From Triatoma infestans (taxonomy: Eukaryota > Arthropoda > Insecta > Hemiptera > Reduviidae): a DNA stretch of 64,000 nucleotides. The stretch spans positions 22,435-86,434 of the forward strand of contig JAAEAF010006174.1 of NCBI GenBank assembly GCA_011037195.1, written 5' to 3'. This document shows, piece by piece, positions 21,860-32,339 of the stretch. The translations under genes were made by a program, and so were the position numbers. Within the stretch, counting starts at the first letter, position 1; each line of letters begins with the position of its first letter. The notes under the pieces are model-generated. The model saw nothing but the letters and a program-made list of their open reading frames with translations, was not told the origin of the DNA and searched no databases.

Positions 21860-23490
21860 ATCGAATCAAGTTTTGTTTTTATGCTTCTTTAGTCCAAATC
21901 AAATGTCTAGTAATCCTTAAAGATGGAATGTAAGACTGGAACGATTGTGGAAATGAATTGGATCATTGAAATGTACCTGATTTTCTTTTTATCCATTTTT
22001 ACTTAGCCAGATCTCAGTTTTGTTTACAGTTATCTAAATAATCTTATTGTTTAAAAAAAAAAAAAAATTAATAAAGGACACAAAGACCTGTTCTATAATT
22101 TAAATAAAAACCAATTTTTTTTTTAATGCCTTTTTAAAGGAAAGCAATTAAAATATACATTTATGTTTGTGTATTTAATACATAAATAAACAAACATGGT
22201 GAAGAACTCACGTATTTATTTTATTTTTTTTGTAGCTAGAGGGAACAGAATTCCATTGGGATCAAAATCAATTAAAATTACTTAGTTCCATTTACATTTA
22301 TCAAAATATTAAAACAAAAATAAAAAAAATAAAAAAACTTTTGATATATCACTGAAGCATGAAAATGTAATATGGAATGGAAACCAAGTAAATTTAAAAA
22401 AAATAATTCTAAAACTTAATAATAATTTTTTATGTTTTGTTATGAAAGTTATTAATGATTATTTATAGTTTCTTTTTTATTAACAATTTCTTTAAAAGCA
22501 TGAAAAAAAAATATGGATAAAAATAGAATTTCTTTTTTATTATTGATTAATGCTAAAAATATGTTATATTTTTGAATTAATTATTTCTTGTATAAAATTC
22601 CCCCATTGTTTAAACAAACTTCTTCCAAACTGTTTACATGTTCTTATAGTGTCAAATAATTTAAATATAATAATATACTTTATTTACAAATGGAGCCTAA
22701 GATTACAAATGGAGCCTAATAAACAAATGAGTTGGTTTTTCAAGCTGGATACAGCGCCCGCTCCTGCGATTACGTCACCCCGGACAAAAATAAAATTTGC
22801 CGCCTCTTAAGAATACATATATATATATTTTTAAGCAAGTATATGCATGTTCAAACACAAGCTGAAGTAGTGTTCTGCTCGCGTGCTAATGCTATTCTGT
22901 TCGGAGAAGTATATGCACATGTTCAAACAAGTTCAAGCATCGTTCTTTATAAATTTTGCGTTAATTTTTCAATACTAGTGTAAACATTTTTACGTTTTAG
23001 ACGTAATATGAATACGCTACGCACTGTAAATTTTTAGCGAACGAAAAAATCGATTTGTGAAATTTTCTATTAATTGATATTTAACACATCAATATTTTTC
23101 TCACACTTACTACCAAAATGGCGCCCCTTAATTTTGGGGCCCCAGACAAATGTCCGGGTTGCCCACCCACCCCTAGAGCGGGTGCTGCTGGATATAAATT
23201 CAAATAAATAAAAATAAAACAATCGAAAATTCTAACTGCCAATCAGAAATTATACTAATTAACTAAAATAAATTCTTTGTAGAAAATTACAATAATTAGT
23301 TATAATATTAAGTTACATGTTCAAAATAAATAGACAATAGGAAAAATGAATTTCCATTAAAAGATTCTAACGAGAAAACACGTTCAAGAATTCTAATGAG
23401 AGTACACGCCTGGAGGCCAGCAGTGCAATGAGGAGGCTTCTTCAGACGCTACTGTCTTCAGATGTTGAGATTCCTTGGAAAAATAAGTAA
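21860..23490. other. non-coding stretch with short direct repeats
   Basis: A near-exact direct repeat AAATGGAGCCTAA occurs twice near 22688-22719, and AGTATATGCA(T/C)ATGTTCAAACA occurs twice (about 22839-22860 and 22908-22929). Overlapping frames at 22550-22983 have no recognisable domain. No gene seen. Confidence 0.5.
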
Positions 23491-23494
23491 CATC

Positions 23495-23685
23495 TATATT
23501 AGGGACAGTATTGGTTGGCCTAATCGAGTTATAGGCCGTTATTAGCTGTCCTGGGATCAAGTTCAGGTAGAGGTGCTCTTAGATTTTTCACCCCCTAGGA
23601 GGCCTTTTTTGCGATGATAGGCAGTTTGTCTTTATAAGAGAAGTCCGGAGTCACCGAACGCTAATGACCACAGATATGAAAAAGA
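23495..23685 (+). repeat. old SINE copy related to types A and B
   Basis: A degraded tRNA-like head (GGGATCAAGTTC as box B) is followed by CTCTTAGATTTTTC...CCTAGGAGGCC, the segment that follows the head in types A and B. It ends with CGCTAATGACCACAGAT, like the type B tail. Too diverged for a boundary or TSD. Confidence 0.4.
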
Positions 23686-23689
23686 AAAA

Positions 23690-24590
23690 AATTAACAATA
23701 GTATGGAGAATATAAAAGAATTAAACATTTCAATCATTTCCCTTCCATACACTTTGTCACTTGATCGATTCAAAAAGTGAGTTTAACGGATAAAACCGTC
23801 TCTGTCGTGCAGTAGGAAGTTTTAGAAAATAAACAACAGCGATTAAAGTAGTGAATATTAGGAGAGTTGTAGAGGTACAAAAAAAAAAACAGATCGCTTA
23901 TTCTGACTTTCAAAAGTGTCAGATTTTTCCTAAGCCCATTAAATTATTCTAAAACAACTTTAATTGCTAGTTCTTATTGTCTTTATTATCAATTAGAAAG
24001 TTAACAGTAAGTAGTTAGTTAAAAGCCCATTAAGACATTTTTATATACTATTATTAAATGTTCAGCCCATCATTAAAAAATATATATTGTGCGGGTTCAT
24101 CAACAAAGGCCACCCACATTTATTAGTATAGAAATTAATTACATTGAGTTCTACTCATTATGTAAGGCGCATTGTTAAAGTACTCTCACTATAAATATCT
24201 TTTTTAAAGGCTACTGTTATATATTGAACCAGTTTGCTCTCTCGCACCTATACTACTATCTGTTAATACAGAGATACATTAAGCATATCTAATTTCTGAA
24301 TGAGATCTATTATTGTTCACTTACCTGAAGAGAAGGAAATTCTTCCTCTGTCAAGATTATTTAAACCTATTAGTTATTTTTAAAAAGGTACCTCCTATGA
24401 ATGTAGTAAAGCCGTACATCCTCGTTTATCTTCGGCTATTTTGTTGTTATTTTTTAGGACACGCGTCTATAGTCAGGTGATTTACAGTTTATGCATCCGT
24501 CAATACTTGTTTGCCAAAGAATTTAATTCATTTAATTTGGCCTTTGCACTGGGAGCTAGACTGTTAACTATATCACACGGCTAACTAGAA
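23690..24590. other. AT-rich non-coding stretch, no gene seen
   Basis: Nothing beyond background composition and short A/T runs is recognised. Confidence 0.55.
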
Positions 24591-24970
24591 TTTAACACAG
24601 AAAATGGATTTTCTGGGGGGGTTCATGTGGTAGAGAACAATTGAAAGCTTTCTTGTAAAGTGCCATTTCAGCATCATTAATGCTGCTAACTTGATATTAT
24701 ATCAAGATACATTAAAAGATTTGCTAGAATTCCAAATTTGAATAAAATCAGTTAACTGGAAATGGCGGACAGAATAGGTTTCTGAGTTTGGGGGGGGGGG
24801 GAATTGCGTCGAAAACTGCTTCATTGATTTTTCCAGAAACTTAGAATACTCATTGCAAGAATACAAAAAAAACCTATCGCTTTTACTTGTAACATTTTTC
24901 CCGAAAAATTGATTTTTAAGGTATTGGGGGGGGGGGGGTTGGGGGGGGGGGGGGGCTGTGATTTAGGTTT
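24590..24970 (+). repeat. R1-type fragments with expanded G-runs
   Basis: Two consecutive R1-like internal pieces are present (GAATTCCAAATTTGAATAAAATC, then CGAAAACTGCTTCATTGATTTTTCC and so on). G-runs of 12 (24790-24801), 13 (24926-24938) and 15 (24941-24955) sit where other copies have only a G-rich GGGAGGGGTGGGG segment. Run lengths may be unstable or misassembled. Confidence 0.6.
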
Positions 24971-25130
24971 AAATTTAAATTATTGTTACTAACTGGTACC
25001 GAGAGTTGAAAACAGCGGGCGCTGTCAGCTAAGCTAGTATAATCCCCCACCCTATTTAAACTGTAATGCATGCCTAATTAAACGTTTAATAAATATTGCA
25101 AGATTAAAGGAAATTTGCCAACTAGACTTA

Positions 25131-25435
25131 TAGCAATTGTAATAGGATCCAAAGAGAGGATCCATAGCAGAGAAAGACGGACAAAAGACAGGACCACTCT
25201 CTTGGATTAGAGGGGGAAAAACTGCATAAATACAGCGACGGGAGATAGATATACATCAGAGTTCACTCGCCAGTCACAACGTGTCATTTCCTTGCCCTTT
25301 ACTACTCTACCATTTTTAGTGTAAAGTCCAGGCAGTAAATGTCACCTTTTTTCATTATACAGTGTTCAGCCATATCTTGTTGTTCATTCAAACCAAACCA
25401 TTTTCTCTCCTTCATCAAACCCATTTTATAATTGC
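25131..25435 (-). repeat. Rep2 interspersed repeat, copy 2
   Basis: The minus strand matches 48060-48400 closely. Shared words are GAGAGAAAATGGTTTGG, ATGGCTGAACACTGTATAATG, ACTGCCTGGACTTTACAC, ATGACACGTTGTGACTGGCG, TCGCTGTATTTATGCAGTTT, GAGAGTGGTCCTGTC and CCTCTCTTTGGATCCTATTA. About 300 bases, non-coding. It carries a TATTTATGCAG spot that could be a promoter element, but no class is assigned. Confidence 0.75.
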
Positions 25436-25439
25436 TGTA

Positions 25440-25485
25440 AGAGAATGTTATGTGAGTGTTTCACGCCAGATTTTTTTTTTTTTTT
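25440..25485 (+). repeat. isolated R1 right terminus
   Basis: GTAAGAGAATGTTATGTGAG followed by TGTTTCACGCCAGA and a T-run. Only this end is present. It abuts the Rep2 copy. Confidence 0.6.
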
Positions 25486-25489
25486 TTTG

Positions 25490-26250
25490 GTTCATGGTAA
25501 CAAAACAATGCTATGCCTCAGCTACTTAGAGGTTTTTTTTTTGTTCCTAGAAGCAGGCGAGAACATTAAATATTAATTTATGGCCATACAATAATCTGAA
25601 AATTAAGTTATCACATGATAATTTTCATATAAAATAATGGTTTAATTTATCTCATTGTGAACAAGTTTTAGAGCGCTCGATTTAGCGCCCAGGGCTAGTG
25701 ACCTCCCTGCCACACCTACGTGATGACCTCACCATTTGAAATTAGTGAAAACGCCCTTTTTAATTATTTTACTTAATTAATTATTAATAAATTTATCAAA
25801 AGGTTATTCTTAATTACATACATTTTTTTTTTAAAAAAACTTTTATTTATTAACTTTCAAAATATATTTATTTCAAATGAAAAAAAAAAATGAATTAGAA
25901 AAAACTAATGTAGAATTAAAAGCAGATTAAAATACAAATTTCGATATTTGTTATAAATTATGAAAAATATCTTAAATATTATGTCATAATCTTAATGTAC
26001 GTAAAACAATCACTACTATTTATATACGTTGGAGTCATAATTAAATCAGCAATAACTTTTATATAAAAAGATTGTTGATACAATGAAGTTTTTATTTGCG
26101 TCCGAAAAAATCTGATGTGAAATGCATTCATATGACTTTCACTAATTTCAATTTATAATTTACATAGTTTTTATTGACAAAATTTTAGTATTAAAACTTT
26201 AAATTTTTATTAAATGTTAAATGTGGCTTAAATATTATATTGATGGGAGT
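25490..26250. other. AT-rich non-coding stretch, no gene seen
   Basis: Low-complexity sequence. Near 26108-26145 a degraded R1 terminus (AAAATCTGATGTGAAATGCA) can be recognised on the minus strand. Confidence 0.5.
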
Positions 26251-26254
26251 AGTT

Positions 26255-26540
26255 AATTTAAAAGATATTTTGAGAGAAGCGTGACCTTGCCAGTTCCCCC
26301 ACCAGTTTTTCTTTTTGATTTTTTTTTTCTTTTAAATTAACAACTTGTTTGCTTATTAACCGATTAACTTGTATGTAATCTGACCCAAATTTGGCAGATT
26401 GTAATGGGATCCAAATCGTAAAAGATTCATAGGAACCGAAGAGCGATGAAGCAGACATCAAATGAATCAAAATTTAGTTACTCCCCTCCTAGGCCAGACT
26501 AGGAAGGGAGAATTCGATTTTACATATATATGTATATATA
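26255..26540 (-). repeat. Rep3 arm, inverted relative of 29025-29140
   Basis: The minus strand reads CGAATTCTCCCTTCCTAGTC, TGGCCTAGGAGGGGAGTAAC, then TCTGCTTCATCGC and GATTTGGATCCCATTACAAT. The plus strand at 29034-29140 has the same order with differences. The two arms flank 2.5 kb, and (TA)n lies next to each. Confidence 0.5.
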
Positions 26541-26542
26541 TA

Positions 26543-26968
26543 GCCCGCAAGGGGTATCTGTTGCATGCAGTTACTTGAGGAGTAGCGACCACAGGGTTAC
26601 CACAGCTCAGTTCTCCATGCACTTCGTGACAACAATATACAATACACTTAAACTACATACACTCTACACTTTACAGACAAGGACAAACACAGTACACAAA
26701 CTAGCGTCTCCGTCCCTAGTTAAATGGCGTAAGCCAAGGGAGAAGGAAGGGATTAGCTCAGTGGTAGGGCACTGGACTAGCAACGCGGAAGTCCTGAGTT
26801 CGAATCTAGCATGCTGCCCTTAGATTGTAGAGGAGCCTCTACAACTCACTGTCCGGTGATGAGCAGTGTTGTCTGCAGCTAGAGAACACTGCTTGGAGCC
26901 CGCAGTGCACTGAAAAGTCTCCGGGGGGCACAATTCAGGTCGCAGTGCAGTAATCCCCTACAACAATC
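26543..26968 (+). repeat. composite tRNA-derived SINE type A, full length
   Basis: The 426-base unit starts GCCCGCAAGGGGTATCTGTT and ends CCCCTACAACAATCTA. The first 200 bases precede a tRNA-like head (GGGATTAGCTCAGTGGTAGG ... TTCGAATCT) near 26749-26820. The head is followed by CTTAGATTGTAGAGGAGCCT, a CTGTCCGGTGATGAGCAG/GAGAACACTGC segment, GTGCACTGAAAAGTCTCC, and a tail with GGTCGCAGTGCAGTAATCCC. Two other copies, both minus (38186-38644 and 46434-47638), define the same ends. It is inserted in a (TA)n run, so no clean TSD can be read. The sequence upstream of the tRNA promoter makes it unusual among SINEs. Confidence 0.8.

Positions 26969-27017
<49 letters not shown>
26969..27017. repeat. 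(TA)n(GA)n microsatellite
   Basis: An alternating TA run is followed by a GA run directly after the type A SINE. Confidence 0.9.
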
Positions 27018-27029
27018 CTACAGCAGCTG

Positions 27030-27270
27030 AACAGTTTTTGCGACAGTTTTACAACAGTGCATACATCCCAATCAGCAACCTCTCTACTTACTTCTTCTAA
27101 GAACTCAGCCAGTCTGTCTCTTTATTATTCTCTCTCTCTAATTTTTATTTAACTGTAAAGTCCTTGCAGTTTGTGTGTCCTGTTTATTGTACATGTTCAG
27201 TATATCTATCAGTTTATTTCTAAACTCATTCCTAAATTCATTCACTCCTTCTCACATCCATTATACAGAT
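27030..27270 (+). repeat. Rep4 arm, inverted relative of 28100-28345
   Basis: Shares with the reverse complement of 28100-28345 the order ATCAG...CTCTCTAC/ACTAC, ACTCAGCCAGTCTGTCTCT (here CAGCCAGTCTGTCTC), TTATTATTCTCTC, TGTTCAGTA, AGTTTATTTCT and CACTCCTTCTCACA. No coding region. Confidence 0.5.
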
Positions 27271-27419
27271 CAATTTGTAATTTTTTTTTACAATTCTTCT
27301 ATAACGAATTGGCATTTATACCCAAGCTGTATTTAATAAAGTTTATTGTGATAAATAGAGTGATGTTTTTCTTTTAAGAGAATTAATCTCTCCGCCTTCT
27401 CTGAGATAAATACACATAC

Positions 27420-28012
27420 TATTGTGTAAACGCACTTCTAGTTAACTGATTTTCTTTAAGTTTGGAATTCTAAATATCCTTCTTATAAGTGGTAGAACCA
27501 TATGTTATTCTGATATGGCTATTTAGAAAAAATGTTTACAGTTGTAGCTCTTTTAGAATCCACCAAAAATGGTATTTTCCTGGAGAAATGTTTCAAAATC
27601 AAAGTGAAAGGCATTTATTTGTGTAAAAATAATGCAAAGATTAAAGTGTGTTAAAGTTAGAGTTATTTCTGAGAAAATAAAAATAAAAATTCAGTAAAAT
27701 AGAACTTCTGGTTGTTAGATTGCGACTGAAACCTTCGGTTCAGATATGAATATCTAAATGAGATGTCACATTCAAGTAATCTGCATTTTTCTTTTCTTTT
27801 CTTTTTTGAATATTTGGTTTTGAAATAATTTACATACACACGTAAACACCCACACCCAAACACTAAAAAACTCACAACACACATACCATTCTTTAAAAAC
27901 ATTTTCTGATACTCAAAACTTATACTTCCGGTAATACTTGACTTCAAATTCGAAAATTTTACACCATCTCAATACTTCCCCTTGCAGCAGTAAGAGGAAG
28001 TAAAAAAAAAAA
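27420..28012 (-). repeat. R1 repeat copy, diverged, between the Rep4 arms
   Basis: Minus-strand R1 order: CGCACTTCTAGTTAACTGAT, GTAGCTCTTTTAGAATCC, GAGAAATGTTTCAAA, CTTCTGGTTGTTAGATTG, CACACGTAAACACCCACACC (the CA spot), ACTTCCGGTAATACTTGAC, and the end CAGTAAGAGGAAGT followed by an A-run. It forms the central part of the inverted structure 27030-28345. Confidence 0.65.
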
Positions 28013-28099
28013 AAAAAACCTTTTAAGCGGAAGCTTGATTATGAAAGGAACTACAATAACAACAAATTTCTCTCAAAATAAAAAGCAAAAAATTGTATT

Positions 28100-28345
28100 G
28101 AAAACTGTTTGGTGTTGTGAGAAGGAGAGAATTAGAGAGAAATTAGGAATATTAAGAAATAAACTTGTAAACTGTACTGAACACTGTTTTAATAAATAAA
28201 TAGAAATATATAAAATGCGCGGACTCTATAATGGTAGTATGATAAATAAGGTAGTGAGAGAATAATTAAGAGAGAGAGACAGACTGGTTGAGAATTAGAA
28301 AGTATGTAGTGGAATGATGTTGACTGATGGTGTATATAACTCTGT
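28100..28345 (-). repeat. Rep4 arm, second copy in inverted orientation
   Basis: See 27030-27270. The spacer between the two arms is about 830 bases and holds an R1 copy. Confidence 0.5.
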
Positions 28346-29020
28346 ATTTTTTTAGGGCTAGCTCACCTATATATATATATATCGAATAGGTAGCGCGATT
28401 GGTGACAGGGCATGGTCTTTTAAATGGAAAGTGGTATGGTATGGGGCTTGTACATGATTTTCAGTGTCACTGTGGAGAACGTGTGTCCGCGGAACGCACA
28501 CATAATCTTTAACTGCCATTTATATGAAGACTTAAGAGTGCATATGTGGGGCAAGATTGGATTTCATGGGGGCCTAAACAGTGAAAATCTTGGTCTGTCA
28601 TTGTAAAACAAGTTTGCTTATGAAGCTTACAGTGAATTTGCGTCCGCGGCATTATCTAGAAGGATTAACAATAGTTGGGTAGAGTAGGCGGAGTGAACGT
28701 GGGTTGACTGTATTTATTTATTGTTGTGCATGTTGTATGAATGCAGTGAGGTTAGGGTTTAGGATTAATATACTTGGATAATAGTATTAGTATATTAGGT
28801 TAGTTAATTGAGGCTCCCCTGAAATATCGAGTTTTGTTTTGTAAAAAATTTAGGAAATTTAAATATTGTAAATATTGTATATTTGATCTTTTACGCAATA
28901 GTCCACGCGTCTAAGGATTTGGCAGAATTATATGTTGATTGTACTATGTATGGGCAGGGAGGTAAAGCCCTCTAGTGGGTTTAATAAAAATATATATATA
29001 TAATATATATATAATATATA
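28346..29020. other. non-coding stretch with (TA)n, no gene seen
   Basis: A 60-codon frame at 28424-28606 has no recognisable motif. (TA)n runs lie at 28368-28381 and about 28988-29025. The sequence between is not AT-poor or codon-biased. Confidence 0.5.
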
Positions 29021-29024
29021 TATA

Positions 29025-29140
29025 TCGAATTCTTCCTCCCTAGTTTGGCCTATGTAAGGGAATAACTAATGATTCGATTCCCGGCTCCTGAGATCCCATG
29101 AAACTTCAATGATTCCGGATCCTATTACGATTGCAATCCA
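29025..29140 (+). repeat. Rep3 arm, second copy in inverted orientation
   Basis: CGAATTCTTCCTCCCTAGTT, TGGCCTATG and GGATCCTATTACGATTGCAA correspond to the reverse complement of 26255-26540. Confidence 0.5.
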
Positions 29141-30640
29141 TAAAAATATAAATGAAACCTTGTTACGATTGCATGTTAAATAGACTGCATAACATTTATT
29201 CGTAATTCCGATAACAAAAAGCGTTTTTCTATTCACTCCCCATATATTTTGTAGGTAAATGAAAATTTAGGCTAATCAGATCATCACATGTTTTCGTTTT
29301 TCGTTTTTTATAGAAGCATCATTAAGTCTAATCACAATCCAATATTTTTGCATGATGTCGGTACAAACAGACAGCAGACTGACAAACAAACAAAAAATAT
29401 ATTTTTTTGCGCCATTAGCGTTTAGAATAGTATGAAATGTAATGAAAACGCCATAATGTTATTATTATAAATATTTGAAATGAACAGATAGATTTATTTT
29501 TATATATATATATATATAATATATATAATTTTCTTCAAGGCTAAAAAGAAATGTAGTAATGACCTCTGAATGAAACCTTATTTATGTGAATAAATCTTTT
29601 AAACAGTTAGTATAGGACAGGTATTAAAATGTATGTACACAGCAGTGTCAGAATAAACTACATCGATTGATTATATATATATATATATATATATATAAAT
29701 GTAATTTGTGTTTTCTATGTCTGTTTGATATTGGCACAATACATAGCTGATGAAACAATTTAAAGTAATGTGGTACAATTTATTGAAAGAGATTCACCGG
29801 GAGATCTAGTAATCTAGTATTGTCACGATATACTTTTATATGGTCATCAAATATCACATAATAATGTATTATGTTACTATAGTAACCAGTTAAACAACAC
29901 AAACTATTCAGCATTCAAATGTAAAACATTTTGTTACTGAGCGTTATAAATCTTTAGATTATTATTACTAAATCACTTCAATCAAATTTCCTTGTATGTT
30001 TATAAACAAACTAGCCGTGAACGGGTATTGTTAATGAAATAAATAATGGCATCCCTGGACTTGCTATAGAAGTGGGCTAGACACTATTTTAAAAGATCAT
30101 GTTTCCAAGATTTATGAACATGAAAACAATTAAACGGACACATTTTCTCGCATACACATGTACTCTTAAAAACCTGCAATGTTGTTGTTATATGTGACTA
30201 ATTGGTTTTTAGCCGTCCCCATAAGATAATTCCTACGTTATCACCTCTCACACAAAATAAAAGTGATCCCAACACATATACGCACGCGATGCACACATAA
30301 TTTTTACTTACCGTTTTACACTTTATAGATAGATGATTGTATAAAATATGTCATGGTAGTAGCTGGGTTATATTGTTTGGTGGTGATGAGGAAAATGTGG
30401 AAAAACACAAACTCACTACTTACAATTTTGTATATAATTTATACTCGTACACTTAGCCATTTTTCTACATAAAAACAATAACTCTGGTACTTTATAAATG
30501 GTACTTAATAATCTGGATACTTATAAATTATATAAATGTTAATTAAAATATTTGAATCACATAAACTTCTTTCTTAAGATTGAAAGAATTGAAAACAGCA
30601 AAAATTCATTTAGTGTGCTGGGACAAATATCATCGTAAAT
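29141..30640. other. AT-rich non-coding stretch, no gene seen
   Basis: (TA)n runs occur at about 29500-29530 and 29672-29696. No coding or RNA gene supported. Confidence 0.55.
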
Positions 30641-30649
30641 AATGATTTT

Positions 30650-31190
30650 TTTATCAGGTATTTTATCCATCGTAAGCGTGCATACTGATTTTGTTCCCGA
30701 CCGGTTTCGGATTTTCATCCATCGTCAGAACAAGTTCACCAAGTTCGTGTAGAGAGTTCACTTCAATGTAATGTTTCTGTTACATTCACACTTATTGGTT
30801 GTAAATATGTGGGGAGGTTATAAGGTTATGTTACTATGTGTGTGTGTGTGTTTCATGATAAAGTGGAATTATTATAAATTATGATTAGATATTAGAAAAT
30901 AGTGTATACTAAATAGTATGTTTTGAAGAATACTTTATAACTAAATTTTAATAGTGTTGTTTTGTATGCTCAGTGTTTTATCAAGTTATTATTAGGGGGT
31001 GGGGAGGACGATAAGATATTTCAGGAGTTATTTCCTGACATAAAAGAAACATTACGTTGAAGTGAACTTTCTACACGAACTTGGTGAATTTGCTCTGACA
31101 ATGGATGAAAATCTGAAACCGCGCACATGAACAATATCAATATGCATGCTATGACGGATAAAATACTTGATGTTATCCAGCATTGCGTAT
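30650..31190. repeat. foldback element with hammerhead-like core in the arm
   Basis: The left arm (about 30655-30785) and right arm (about 31034-31185) are inverted copies. They share CACCAAGTTCGTGTAGA(G/A)AG, TTCACTTCAA(T/C)GTAATGTT and TTTTCATCCAT(C/T)GTCAGA. The central 250 bases, including a TG run (30837-30851), are unpaired. The core on the left arm (minus strand) is the best hammerhead match in the window; the right-arm core is mutated. Confidence 0.75.
30699..30728 (-). ncRNA. hammerhead-ribozyme-like core with all core boxes intact
   Basis: Minus strand: CTGACGA (exact CUGANGA), one extra T, hairpin GGAT-GAAA-ATCC (4 bp), then GAAACCGGTC. Stem III is the self-complementary ACCGGT, which would require dimerisation. 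The equivalent on the other arm (about 31095-31122, plus) reads CTGACAA and GAAACCGCGC and should be inactive. The extra base before stem II is the main doubt. Confidence 0.45.
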
Positions 31191-31217
31191 CCACCCACAT
31201 TTTCAATAATGATTTTT

Positions 31218-31935
31218 ACTTTCTCTTACTTCTAGTAAGAGGACGTATTGTAATCGTGTTAAATTTTCGATATCGAGTTTTTACCAGAAATATCCGTTCT
31301 AAAGTCCCTTGAGTCTAAAAAAGTGGTTTTTAGCGAATGGTCTGTGTGTGTTTGTTATGTATGTATGTATGTATGTATGTGAACAGCATAGCTCAATAAC
31401 GAAAAATCGCAGAAAGTTCAAACTTGATGTTCCGTTTGGGTATCACATGGGATCCGACAGTACGTTATCTGTCAATATTCCTCAACCGGAAGTACCACTT
31501 TACTGAATAGTTTTTTTCACTTTTATACAATTTTCTCAAAAATAGCTACAACAATTTTCTTTAAACTTGGCAAATCAACTATACATACAGTGATCTACAA
31601 TTTTTAATTGAAACATTTCTCCGAAAAAATGCATTTAAGGGCACTTTTGCGTGAGGGGAGTGGTTAGGTTGTCCTCTAAAGTACAATTTCAGTTTATTAC
31701 ATAATTTTATGATCTAGATAATATTAATTACAATTAAATATAATGTTGAAATTCCGAGTTTGAAGAAAAATCAGATAACCGGAAGTGCGTTTTTACTGAA
31801 CAGTTTTTGTGATTTTGTCCGTAAAAACACGGACGAATTTCATTAAATTTGATATAACTACTAACTAAAAAATTTGTCAATCACAATTTTGAAAAGTGGA
31901 GTAGAAGAAAGTTGTGTGTTTTTTTTTTCAGATTT
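31218..31935 (+). repeat. R1 repeat copy, single-unit form
   Basis: Left end ACTTTCTCTTACTTCTAGTA, GTGT/GTAT microsatellite at about 31340-31382, AACAGCATAGCTCAATAACG, CGTTATCTGTCAATATTCCT, one internal unit, CGGACGAATTTCATTAAATT, right end GTGGAGTAGAAGAAAGTTGT followed by a T-rich CAGATTTT. Length about 0.7 kb because the second internal unit is absent. Confidence 0.8.
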
Positions 31936-32339
31936 TTTTTTAAATTTCATACTATTTTTATTTTATCGTTACTTCTAATTTTATTAACAGAACAATAGAC
32001 ATTTCTTTCAAGGATGCGGCAGTCGCTCTTGTGGAAGAAGAACAGAAAATTTCCGGACCCATAAAATATCTATTTCGACCATTTGTTCGTTTCTCATTGC
32101 CCTTGACTTTGCTTGCCTTGGCAACAGCATAGAGTGATCTTCTCTTAGAGATCGGTGATGTTTAAATACAAACCAAAGCACTGAAATTAAGGTGTTAACT
32201 TGGTAGGCATTGTCGCCTAATTGCAGCCTGGCTATCGGAGTAATGACTTTCCTTATATGTCCGGAAACTTTCTGCGGCATATCTCAAAATTACGCTCGCA
32301 GCAAATCATAAGTATGGTAGAGGAATATCACTAAACAAC
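31936..32339. other. non-coding stretch before the LOA-like element
   Basis: A 90-codon minus-strand frame (32008-32280) has no motif I recognise. The retroelement coding similarity begins near 32340 on the plus strand, so the left part may be old flanking DNA or an unrecognised piece of the same element. Confidence 0.4.

Noticed and set aside
22550..22983. Overlapping 83-86 codon frames
   Set aside because: No recognisable domain. The reading depends on short direct repeats and AT-rich background.
26749..26820. tRNA-Ala-like gene
   Set aside because: The anticodon stem does not pair well, and the same head recurs in all type A and B SINEs.
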